Made by a program: the position numbers and the translations under genes. The notes beneath the pieces were generated by a model. That model ran no database searches and was not told the origin of the DNA. It saw only the letters and a program-made list of their open reading frames with translations. A DNA stretch of 64,000 bases, from the NCBI GenBank assembly GCA_019321725.1, contig CM033109.1, positions 23,095,993 through 23,159,992 on the forward strand. The letters are read 5' to 3'. Positions within the stretch are counted from its first letter, which is position 1. The number at the start of each line of letters is the position of its first letter. Shown here piece by piece: positions 54,201-64,000 of the stretch. The stretch is from Paulownia fortunei. Its lineage: Eukaryota; Streptophyta; Magnoliopsida; Lamiales; Paulowniaceae.

Positions 54201-54997
54201 GAAATGGCCAAATAAAATTATTTGAGCTTGTCTTATTTCTGAATCTGCTTATCTGTACAGAATCTCTTAAGGCGTGAGCCACTGAAGCTTGTTGATGGTG
54301 GGCAATCTCAGAGAACTTTCGTTTATATTAAGGATGCCATTGAAGCTGTTCTATTGATGATTGTATGTTTAATATGTCGTTCTTTGATATTTCTGTTTGA
54401 TATTACTGTTGAATTGTAGCTAAGTGGTGTGATTTGACTCAGGAAAATCCAGCCAGGGCTAGTGGTCATATATTTAATGTGGGCAACCCAATAATGAAGT
54501 TACAGTCAGGCAGCTTGCTGAAATGATGACTCAGGTGATTCGAGTATTTGTAATTGTCTTTAAACTGTTGCCCGTCATTTACTGGGTTTCTCTTTGCTAT
54601 GGAATTTTCAATTCTCTATTCGCAAGTAATTTCCTTAAATTTCGTCTTTTGGCTTGCTTGCTTTCAGGTTTACACAAAGGTTAGTGGAGAACCTTCACTA
54701 GATACACCTACCATTGATATAAGCTCAAAAGAATTTTATGGTGAAGGATATGATGATAGTGACAAGAGAATTCCAGACATGACCATAATTAACAGACAAC
54801 TTGGTAATGAATCATTGTGGTTAACCAGGTTATTAGTGGGTATTATCCTTTTCTAACAGTTCCATTCAATTGGAAATTTTTCAGGGTGGAACCCAAAGAC
54901 ATCACTTTGGGACCTGCTTGAATCCACTCTTACTTACCAACACAGGACGTATGCTGAAGCTATCAAGAAGGCTACTTCAAAACCTGTGGCAAGTTAA
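51256..54997 (+). pseudogene. AXS: UDP-D-apiose/UDP-D-xylose synthase with two 1-base deletions
   Basis: AXS converts UDP-glucuronate to UDP-apiose and UDP-xylose, needed for rhamnogalacturonan II and other wall polymers. Nine exons are recognisable: 51256-51525, 52096-52188, 52305-52412, 53839-53953, 54043-54175, 54261-54362, 54443-54534, 54668-54803 and 54885-54997. The NAD motif GAGGFIG is at residues 22-28 and YACAK at 183-187 (Tyr183, Lys187). Cys98, Cys138, Glu139 and Arg180 occupy the places of catalytic residues known in the family. All nine splice pairs are canonical. Exon 5 is one base short after 54152, where the family's GVPRVLACFSN is read out of frame. Exon 7 is one base short after 54490 (family NPNNEVT). 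As written the frame stops soon after residue 232. Both lost bases are an A in a short A run. This is either a recent pseudogene or two sequencing errors in a functional gene of about 387 residues; I favour errors slightly. Confidence 0.85.
53172..53191. repeat. GA/GGGA-rich tract in AXS intron 3
   Basis: GAGAGAGAGGGAGGGAGGGG is a purine-rich simple repeat in the long third intron (52413-53838). The rest of that intron shows nothing else notable. Confidence 0.7.
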
Positions 54998-57316
54998 GGA
55001 AAACCAATGATGTTTGGTTCTCTTCCATGTGCTGCTATTGGCAGGCCTTTCTATTCATTTTCAAGGATTTTTCCATATACCAATATGGTTCCTTCTCACA
55101 CACAACATTCTTTGTCTCTCTCGAGTGTCACTAGTCTACAAGCTCACGGTTGTATCGATACTGTATGTCTAATTGTCTAATATCTTTGAGAAGTCGCTTC
55201 ACTAGGTTATATTTTACTGTAATATGATGCCAAACATTTGGCTTAAAACAATATCCTGGATATCGGTCAAGGAAAAGCTAGTATTGCTCGTTGGGGGTTT
55301 TGTTGTTAGTGACCTTTTCTTAGTTTGCCTACAAGAGAGCATGTTGTATGATTTTGTTCAAAACCTTTTTGTCAATGATATATTTTTTTTATTTGTTATT
55401 AATTTATGTTTTTTTTTCAATATTTTGTTTGTGTTGAGCTATTGTCAGACCTGAACCTTGTCTGGTTAGTCAAGTGTATGATTTACTTCAGTAGTTGCAG
55501 AATGTTCAGGAGCTTTAGCTATAAGCTGGCTAGCTAATTGATAATATTGTTGCGAAAGCATGTTTGGATGGGGTTTTTTTGGAGACATTTAAACCAGTTA
55601 AATCAGTTGCGAAAAGTGAGATAATTGATTTGTTCTATAATTCTAGTAATTTCTTGGTTCGTATTAGGATATTGAGCTCAATTTTTCTTTCCATGAATGA
55701 CTGGGATAAGAAATAAAAACTTGGAAACCCAAATATTGTCACAACTTAAAGCTTGTTATTTTGGAATTCCAAGCATGGGAAGATAAATTGTGCATCTCTG
55801 TTGCAATGTATTTTATTCTGTTGCAGCTTGGTTCCATGAATTTAAGTTAGTTTTGCTTTAGGAAAGAAGAATTTTGAAAATGGAAGAATTTGAGGAAAAA
55901 TTTGAAATGAGGGATTAAAAAATTAAAATAAGAGCTCAAAGTTTGAAATTTATTGTTATATAAAATTATTCAAATAAATTAAAAAATTTATTGTTATAAA
56001 TTTGTAATTTTTATCTTCAATCTATCAAATTAAATACGTTATAATTTGCAAAATTGGTGCTGCTAAAGATAGTAGCAATTGGGCCTTTATTACTAGACAA
56101 GCATTCTATTCTAAAATTAGATTCAACTCAAATTCAGAATCGATCAACTAAAAATCAGGTTGAGTATGGAGTAAATAAGACGAGTAGCGATGGACTTAGG
56201 ATGCAGAGGAAGCGACTGCCTATGTAAATTTACAAAAATTTTAACTTAATATAAATTTTTTTTAAAAATTATCAACTTAAAAGTTAATTTTTTTTAAAAT
56301 AAATTTTGCCTCGATATTCAATTCAGTTTAGGCCGGAACAATTAATAAGCTACAGTTTATAGTTCGAAAAGTATCTCTTTTAGTTTCCAACTCACACAAG
56401 CACCAGACCCGAAGCCTCACTTTCCTGGGAAACTTCTGGATTTCCCCACACCACTCGTTCGATCAACTCTCAAACCCGTTACAACATATTTTCGCCGGCA
56501 TGTTGATTAGCCATGTTCTCTTGCCTCTCCTTTCTTAATGCCCTTTCTTCCTCATCCAGCCTAAATTCTCCTCTCTTCAGCGTGCCGGCGCATGGGGAAA
56601 TACATAAACACCCACAAATATGTAGGTATTATAATCGAGAAATGGGTCGGGCTCAACACAAGATACCCATACGCAAATGGGTTCTGAGGGAAAGCTCGAA
56701 TCTTTGTAGAAACTGATGCATTCTCCTTTTGCTTTCCAAGTTTTTTAACGCTTGTTTGTGCCACCACCTCTGGATTTTCTCTTTATGGGAATGTATTTTG
56801 TTATTGTTTATAATGTATTATGCCTCAAGGGTTGTAGAAGTAGTTTGGTTGTAAGATCGACTCAAGGGTTGTAAAGATGGAATCTTTATGAGTCATGAAT
56901 CATAATTATTGTTCTATATTTCCTAATGAGATATGACCAAAGGTTGACTCAGTAAACTCAGTCGGCTCATTTTGCTTATTATTGTATCTTTTTTTTTTTT
57001 TTTTTTTTTCCTGAACTAGGTATCTGTAGTTGATATGGTTGGTGGCCTGCCCTTTTGTGGGGTGTGTATATTATTTTTATATGGTTGACTGATGAAGTGC
57101 TGAGCTGTGGGAGGGAACAATTAACATCAGGGTTTCTTTTGTTTGAATGAACTGAATTGAAATGAAGATAGATGTTATGGCTTGGAGAGGGAGGGAGAAA
57201 AGGGAAGGAACTTGAATTGGTTGTGCATTTAATTAGAGAGAGGAAGGACTGAACTGAAGCGAACCTTTTCTGTAAAGAAAGAGAGGAGTGTTGAGCTTTG
57301 TAAGCTTTGGCTTGTG
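54998..57316. other. AXS 3' region and NPH3-gene promoter/leader
   Basis: AXS's 3' untranslated region probably extends to about 55240. The segment 55860-56340 is AT-rich. From about 56390 the sequence turns pyrimidine-rich and leader-like, and a 67-codon ORF begins at 56513 (MFSCLSFLNALSSSSSLNS). It has no recognised domain and may be an upstream ORF in an NPH3-gene leader or a chance frame. A long poly-T lies at 56990-57010. No other gene is supported. Confidence 0.45.
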
Positions 57317-60300
57317 ATGGCACCTGCTGGGAAAATTTCTGGATTTCATCGCAATGGAAATGACTGGTATCCCCCCACCCCCTCCTTCTCCCTCTCATTG
57401 TGTATAAATTCTTGTTATTTTTTACATTTCTTTCTAAGCTTGATCGCCGTGAACAACCACCCCCTCCTAGACACACAGAGACAGAGATACTGCACTGTTG
57501 TACTAAGAATCTATAAAATCCGGTTTTACAGTTGTCTAAGTTTATGTAATTTTTGACATCTAATTATTTGACGAAGGGTATTGAGTTTCTATTAATGTAT
57601 GTGATGCTAATATGATAGAGGAGCTTAATTAATTACTTTTATTCCTTGCTCAGTTCACATTTCATGTGCTATGCTGAGGTCAAGCTTATATTTTGGATAA
57701 GCGCATTGTTTGTGCTTTGTCGGTCTCTCATAAGAGGTCCAGAAAAGTTTAAATGGGCTAGGTAGTCTTGTTTCCTGTGAGGAATTTGGGAAGTTTTAGG
57801 ATAATGAATTTTGATTTTAAGATGTGGTGACCACCAGGACTTGTTTTGAGAGGGATGTGAATACTATGTAACAAAGGAGTTTTAGACATACTAAAGAAGA
57901 ACTTAGGAAAAAGTTAAAATTGAGATTGTTTTCTATTGACAGTGGGATTCTCACAAATGAATTGTTTATTTCATGTCAGGTTCTGCAATGCAAGTCTGCC
58001 AAGCGATATTACACTGGTGGTGGATGACATGAACTTCCATCTGCACAAGGTATATATATTACATTTGCAATCACATTTGATAAGAAGATTTTGTTTTGGT
58101 GTTTTTTATTACTCTTGGAGTGGATTTTTGCTTTCATTTTTTGAGAACTCAGATGTCATGCTCGGTTGACGAGCAGTATCCTAAAACAGTAGTTTTGTCG
58201 ACATAGAGGCCTGCTTATTGTTTATATGGTCATTCAGGAAGTCCCTCCAAGGATGACTCCCATGGAATTCTTGCAAGAGCTAGAGAAGCGTCTTTGGGTA
58301 ATGTTTCATGGTGTGGGCCTTATCATCATATTATTTATTCTTTTTAGGCACCAAGCAAGAATTAGGCTGCTAAAAGTGTAGAAAGAAATGGACAAGAGCA
58401 GAGAGGGGCACCAGGAGAGTGAGGAGAGTGTTTTACCTTCACAAAGTTTGTGACTTCGCAAAAAAATCACTTAACGCCACACCAATTCACCCCCTCAACT
58501 ATCACTTGTTTCACTCAACCCCATTCAACCATTAAAAACTCTCACTTTGATTGCTGCCTGGAGCTTCACGTCATAAAATTGAAACAAAAATACTGAATTG
58601 TTCTTAACTCTGAAATTTGATATTCCATAAAATTACCCTGAAGAGTGAGCATATATTTGCGCAATAGATTGTATAGCATTTATCATTTCTATAATTCAAG
58701 AACCCAGCTACTGTTGAAATGAATCCTTCAACTATGTCTCTACACGGCTTGACCACTGCATCCACTACCTTCTCCAGAAACAACAGTTACTGCAAGCCAA
58801 AAAGCCCACCTCAGCTCATCTCCTACCTATCAATTAAATCACCGCCCCCTCCAGCGCCTACACTGCAATTCATTTATTATTTCAAAGCCCTTATGAGTAT
58901 GTTCAAACTTTTGTTGAATGATTGAGTGCCAAATTAACTTATTAAATTCCTTGACAAGGTACTATTGCTCAGTAAAGGCATTGGATTGTCAGTGGAAAAA
59001 CTTCTTAAGTTCCTTGTTAAATGAGGATGTGGAAGAAACTTGAAGTATTTATCAAAATATGAGTAGTGTTGTCTGAGAAAGTAAAGTTGATTTTGTGCTG
59101 AATCATGATTTCATAATCCTGAGACTGTAGGTGATTTTCTTATGTCTGAGGTCATTGTGATGATTTTTAGTTTTTTAATTTTTTTTTATGTCACGTGGAT
59201 GTTAAACGAACTTATTTGCAGATCCTTAATCCTTTTTGGTCTGTGGAGGTGCCTTTCTTTTGGTCATTAATCTATTCTCTTTAATTCCAGAATACCCTTT
59301 AGCAGTTGTCATTTTGATATTCATCAGTGTTTGATCTGATAAAAATGCTTATTTTCCAGTTTCCTCTTATTTCGAGATGTGGAAGGATAGCTATCATTGT
59401 CGAAGAATCTCAAAGTATCAGAGATAAGACATTCAAAGTACTTGAAGCATTTCCAGGTGGTGCTGATATATTTTTCATGGTAGTTAAATTCTGTTACGGT
59501 GGTCGGGTAGAGTTTACACCAAGGAACGTAGTAATGCTGTATTGTGCGGCAGACTATCTTGATATGATTGATGTTTATGATGAAGATAATTTATTGACCA
59601 AGGCAGAAAGTTTCTTCCATAAGCACATTCTACCCCACTGGAAGGATTGCATTTTGGCTCTCCAAAGTTGTGAACCAGTTATTCCAAGAGCGGACAAACT
59701 TCATATTATAAGTAGATGTTTGAATGCTTTGTCTGTGATGGTCTGTACTGATCCCAGTTTATTTGGATGGCCTATGATGATGTATGGTACTATGCAGAGT
59801 CCTGGAGGTAGTATTCTGTGGAACGGGATACACACTGGTGCAAGGATCTATAGTACCGAATCTGACTGGTGGTTTGAGGACATCTCTTGTCTCTGCATAG
59901 GTTTATTTGAGAGACTAATTCAAACAATGGAAGCCAGAGGAATAAGGCCTGAAAATTTAGCACGTGCTATAATGTACTATTGTAAGAAATACCTTCCTGG
60001 GTTGGACCGATGGCAAGGAGGACAGAGTGGTATGTCTAGAAAAGTTGTTAGTTTTAGCATGACACCTGCTACTATTGATCGGAGTGTACTTTTAGAAAGT
60101 GTAGTGAAATTACTGCCTGAGAAGAAGGGTAAATCTTTTTGTCGTTTTCTACTGGGACTTTTACGTGTGGCTTTAATCTTGGGAGTTAACCATAGGTGCC
60201 AGGACTCTTTGGAAAAGAAAATAGGTATACAGCTAGAATTGGCAACACTAGACAGTCTACTAATACCTAGTTATTCAGATTCTGATACTTTGTATAACAC

Positions 60301-61887
60301 CGATTGTGTTGAAAGGATGATTAATCATTTTGTACATTCTGAACCAAGTGTAACTTCTATATCTCCATCATCATTTGACCTTGAAACATCTCCATCGTCG
60401 GAACGCTTAAAAAGAGTTGGTAAATTGGTAGATAACTATATTGCGGAAGTTGCTTCTGATAAAAACTTGAAACCTGGAAAAATACGTTCATTGGCAGAGG
60501 CCTTGCCAGAATCTTCCCGATCTCTGCATGATGGGCTATACAGGGCATTGGATATATACTTTAAGGTTTGGAAGACCTCCTTTGCTTGGTTCTCCTTTGA
60601 TTCTCATTTTCCTTTATGCTTAAGATCTCCTATTCATGATTTTCATTTTTCCGTTCGAAGTCAAATGCCTCGTTTCTTTATCTTCTTATATAAAAAGTGT
60701 GGCTGAAAGGATATTGCTCTTCTAAATGACTACTCTGGTTTCAGTTGAGTATCTAAATAGCAGTCATGTTTGCAGTTGAGTGACTTGATTACACTTTTAA
60801 AGTTGGTATGAGGTCCCTATGATAATCTATTGAGTTCATCAGTTGATTGAGACCTTCCAGTATAGTTCTGCTGTAAAAGGCCAGGGAAAGACACGGTTTC
60901 TTAATGCTGATTGATATTTTGGTTCAATAATTCCCTGTCCCCTCCACTCTCTTGTAAAAGTTTTCTTAATGCACTTGATTTCGCCTGTCACAGGAATTCA
61001 TTCTCATGTGATGTTTGACTAGTAATGGCTTTTGCTTTTGGTAAAAGTTATTGTCCCATTTCTTCAAAAATCTTATGGAATGTTTGGATTTGTTTTGGGT
61101 GTTTTAGGAGAATGTGTTTTGAGAGAATGGATTGAAAAATGTGATGTATTAAGAGGGAAATGTATTGGAAAACATGATATGTGTTGGGTTTTATTTTGGG
61201 ATAATGAGTTGAGAACGAAAATGTGTTGAGAAAACAAAAACAAACATTGCCTTAGAATTTACCCGAAAAAGTTTCTTTTTTGTTTTTGATGAATTTTTTC
61301 ATAAAATTGTGCAGGCACATCCCTGGCTCTTGGAGAAAGAGAAGGAGCAGCTGTGCAGCATTATTGATTTTCAGAAGCTCTCAATTGATGCTTGTGCCCA
61401 TGCATCTCAAAATGAAAGGTTGCCTCTTAGAGTCATATTACAGGTCTTGTTTTTTGAGCAGATGCAGTTGAGAACGGCTTTAGCTGGCAGCCTCCATGTT
61501 CTGCATGCTGAAAGTGCCCCTGCAGCATCAGCTACTGACCCCAATGAAATGGCTGGTGATATAGTTCAGCGAGATGGGTGGGTAACAGTTGTCCGTGAGA
61601 ACCAGGTGCTAAAAGTGGACATGGCAAGAATGAGGTCTAGAGTTGGAGAACTAGAAGAAGAATTCAGTAAAATTAAGGAAGGGATGAAAAAGGTGACCAA
61701 GTCACACAGTTACCTTAGTTCTTCTTGCTTTGTTGCTAAAGGGATCGGATGCAAACTGCTTCCTTGGTCTTCAGATGCCCAATCAGGCCGTGTGGAGAGC
61801 ACAGCACCCACACCAAGAGCGTCAGTTGAGCAGGCACAACCATCAACTTATCATGCTCGTCATCGGAGAAGTTCCTCTTTGTTTTGA
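57317..61887 (+). CDS. BTB/NPH3-family protein (NRL), At3g44820-like
   Basis: Four exons (57317-57366, 57980-58049, 59360-60565, 61315-61887) join in phase into 632 residues. NPH3/RPT2-like proteins act at the plasma membrane as CUL3 adaptors or scaffolds in phototropin and auxin-transport signalling. The N-terminal FHRNGNDWF is followed by a BTB domain (about 22-130: LPSDITLVVDDMNFHLHKFP). The NPH3 domain starts at DWWFEDISCL (209) and includes GIRPENLARAIMYY, YRALDIYFKAHPWL (434-447) and CAHASQNERLPLR. A coiled coil (about 535-570) follows QRDGWVTVVRENQVLKVDM. The C-terminus ends RHRRSSSLF, an Arg-x-Ser-like end of the type that binds 14-3-3 in NPH3 itself. The segment FGWPMMMYGTMQSPGGS and the C-terminus fit Arabidopsis At3g44820, from memory. 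The start exon is only 50 bases, but the Trp codon split across its junction (TG/G) fits the family. Confidence 0.93.
58320..58720. other. Repeat-like segment in NPH3-gene intron 2
   Basis: Intron 2 (58050-59359) contains a GC-richer stretch with CACCCCCTCAACTATCACTT and CACTCAACCCCATTCAACC, wording typical of worn plant transposon ends. No ends or duplications could be fixed. Confidence 0.3.
61075..61255 (+). mobile_element. Short MITE, copy 2, in NPH3-gene intron 3
   Basis: It begins GGAATGTTTGGATTTGTTTT, continues GGGTGTTTTAGGAGAATGTG, contains GGTTTTATTTTGGGATAATG, and ends AAAACAAACATTGCCTTA. It matches the reverse complement of 32821-32957 along most of its length, with extra internal sequence. 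The ends AATGTTTGG and CAAACATT are inverted. It encodes nothing and is probably a hAT-like non-autonomous element. Confidence 0.65.
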
Positions 61888-63794
61888 GTATTCTGAATAA
61901 AGAAGTCGGGTTTCTTGCGCTAAGCTTCCAAATAGTTGGACTTGGCAAAACTGCTGTCTCAAATCCTTGGGAAAACTATGTGAATGAGGGTCTATTAGGC
62001 ATAGTCGATATTCTCCTTCCTTCCCTTGCAGGTGTGCAGAGCACAACTGTTCACAAAATGAAGTATTGATACAGGTTCCTGAGTCGGCAAAGATAACACC
62101 TTTTTACTGAAGAAAAACATAGTTGCAGATCAAGAATTAACAGAGCTGGGGAAAAAAGTCTAGTAGGTAAGTTTGTACCATATTTTCTGTACTGCCAACG
62201 TCGTGATTTCAAGTTTTCAACTACCTACTATACTTTTTTCCCTAATGTGGTCTAGCTCGCCCATGGTCATCCACGAAAGCTTCCACACAAGTAAATATGT
62301 TGTTAGAATCCCAAAAGTGAGCAGAGTGTGTGTTTCTTATAAGTTATATCCATGTATCTCAGTTATATCAAACTAGATGTATAGCTTTGTAAAGTATAGA
62401 AAGAGTTAAATTTTTGGTTCCTCGTGTTTATAACTGTATCCATCAATAGGCATCTTGAATCCAAGAATCGTTGACGTTCGCACTATTAACTGCAAATTTT
62501 TTATTTTCTGATCAGTGAGAGCTGTCTTTTCAAAACCATTTTTGGATATGCTGGTAAGTTGAATGGGGTTGTGTTGATTCCAAGAGCCAGTGAAATAAAA
62601 TGCAGATACTGTAATTAAGATCGTGTCCCGTAAATTATTTTTATGCTGCATCTGTTACAACACACGAAATTTATTTATTTTAAGATAAAAATCTCCTGCT
62701 TATTTGAAGAAACAAAAGGAATTAACAAGCAATTAATGTCAAAGAGAATCAATTAAAATTCTCCCTGATCCATGGAAATGCAATGAAAGAATCAGCATTT
62801 GAAGTCAGGCTATTTGAAAGAGAAGGCAAAGAAGAGAAGATGAGATGAATTTTTCACAACATTAGGGTAATTTTGATTTTTTATTTGTTTGTCACGGTAA
62901 CAATGCAGTGGATGCATTGGATAACTTTTGGTTTTGATGGTTTTGAATTTGAGAGACAACTGAAAATTGCGACAATAAAATTTATGTCTTTTAAATTCTA
63001 AGAAAAACCGAACATTTTTGTTAAGGAAAGCTATTCAAAGCTTCAAATTTTCTTGCCCATATTGTTAGTTTATTCCCTTTCAAAGATAAAGTTCAATACT
63101 GTAATTGAGTTCGCACCAAATTTTGATATGTGGCTCAGTTAGATAAAATAAATGAACAAGATTTACACGACCGAGACATCATAGAACCAAATTGAAAATT
63201 TTGTCAATTGAAGGTTATGAAAAGTGAATCCCAACATTTCATGTTTTTATTTTAATACGATGCTTCATTTCATATTTCACTTTATTGATACATAATAAAT
63301 ATATATTTAAAAAAATATTTTATATATTTAACATGCGTAAAATACAAAATAAAACACTAAATTCAGTATCATGCTCTTCCCAGTACAAGAATCCGACAAC
63401 TTACTAGTTACGTAATTATCTCAAAAACCTGGAACACACATTCGCTTTCAATCCACAATAATATGATTCACTCCGAGTATCTGCAACTAAAAAAACAGTT
63501 TTCTGGAACCATACGGCATAACCAGCCTGTTAAGGTTTCAGAATATAAACAGCACCTTCGGTTCTTGGGCAAAACCCCTAATCAGTAATCCCCACACACA
63601 AAAATGCATATCTGCTCAACTGGAGAAACCAGCTGGTGTAAACACAGATTTTGACAAAGGAAGAGCATGATCAATTAATAATACATATACAAATCATCAG
63701 CTGCATAGAAACCATAAACAAATATCCTCCCGTAAAGTACATAACCCAATTCAACTGATAAATTCTCTGGATGTTCAACAAAAGCTAATCCACT
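61888..63794. other. NPH3-gene 3' region and intergenic spacer
   Basis: The 3' untranslated region of the NPH3-family gene follows the TGA at 61885-61887 and probably ends within about 500 bases (62370-62420). The middle is AT-rich with no gene. From about 63340 to 63794 composition is more balanced, as expected for the 3' untranslated region of the minus-strand gene ending at 63795. Confidence 0.5.
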
Positions 63795-63965
63795 TTATCT
63801 TCTTAATTGGGGCCTGATTTTTTGCCACCAGCTAAGGACGCTCAGTACCGGGTGCTTAAATTTTTCTTTCATTCGGAATGAACATAGATGCCAATGGGAA
63901 GAGATATAAACTGCTGTGACAAGCGCCACTAGTCCACTATTGAACCCCACTCCATTTAGCCCAAT
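63795..63965 (-). CDS. Probable last exon of an unidentified minus-strand gene (partial)
   Basis: On the minus strand an acceptor (TGCAGTTTGTAG) is followed by an open frame of 56 codons ending in TAA at 63797-63795. It reads GLNGVGFNSGLVALVTAVYI, then SSHWHLCSFRMKEKF and KHPVLSVLSWWQKIRPQLRR. Composition is clearly less AT-rich than its surroundings, with a hydrophobic stretch (GLVALVTAVYI) followed by a basic tail. That would fit the C-terminus of a membrane protein with a cytosolic basic end. I do not recognise the family. The frame is too short for the ORF to be certain, and upstream exons lie beyond the window. Confidence 0.4.
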   Translation of the reverse strand: MGLNGVGFNSGLVALVTAVYISSHWHLCSFRMKEKFKHPVLSVLSWWQKIRPQLRR

Positions 63966-64000
63966 CTACAAACTGCATTCCACCATAAATATTATTGGCA

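Noticed and set aside
55555..55640. Third copy of the intron MITE, from GCATGTTTGGATGGGG
   Set aside because: Only the short TGTTTGGAT-type start matches. The following sequence does not align with the other two copies.
56979..57476. 165-codon minus-strand ORF near the NPH3-family start
   Set aside because: It ends in a poly-Lys tail from the poly-T run, lies opposite the NPH3 leader and first exon, and shows no family similarity.

Overview
This is a window of nuclear DNA from a flowering plant, most likely a eudicot. The evidence is split genes with GT/AG introns, AT-rich intergenic DNA full of microsatellites and small transposon remnants, and plant-specific protein families. Several proteins and MITE ends look asterid-like, perhaps Lamiales, but that placement is a weak guess. 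I reassembled the gene models exon by exon by checking splice sites and reading phase.

Layout: (1) 1-1250 holds the first exon and promoter of an ARGONAUTE 5-like gene on the minus strand; the rest of that gene lies left of the window. (2) 1251-18900 is a gene-poor, AT-rich stretch of about 17.6 kb with diverged tandem duplications, a foldback MITE, a TIR-like element of about 1.5 kb, hairpins and microsatellites. (3) 19060-41043 is a gene block: an SR-protein kinase (SRPK, +), a SAAL1-like armadillo protein (+) and a phospholipid:diacylglycerol acyltransferase of the PDAT2 type (-). (4) 41500-50900 is a second gene-poor AT-rich stretch with one very strong G-quadruplex motif. (5) 51256-54997 is a UDP-apiose/UDP-xylose synthase (AXS, +) whose reading frame is broken twice, each time by one missing A. 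(6) 57317-61887 is an NPH3/BTB protein (+). (7) 63795-63965 is probably the last exon of an unidentified minus-strand gene running off the right end.

The genes do not form one pathway. They cover small-RNA silencing (AGO5), splicing-factor phosphorylation (SRPK), triacylglycerol synthesis (PDAT2), cell-wall nucleotide sugars (AXS) and phototropin-type/CUL3 adaptor signalling (NPH3 family). What links them is gene order. From memory, NPH3, PDAT2 and SRPK genes sit together in Arabidopsis (At3g44820, At3g44830, At3g44850), and AXS1 and AGO5 sit together elsewhere (At2g27860, At2g27880). This window may therefore preserve an ancestral block that was divided in Arabidopsis.

I did not find a new enzymatic or defence system. 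The most notable signals are the double frameshift in AXS, the conserved gene neighbourhood, a SINE with clean target-site duplications beside a Stowaway-type MITE in one SAAL1 intron, two copies of one MITE family in introns of two genes, a decoy splice acceptor in SAAL1, and several isolated G4-capable tracts.
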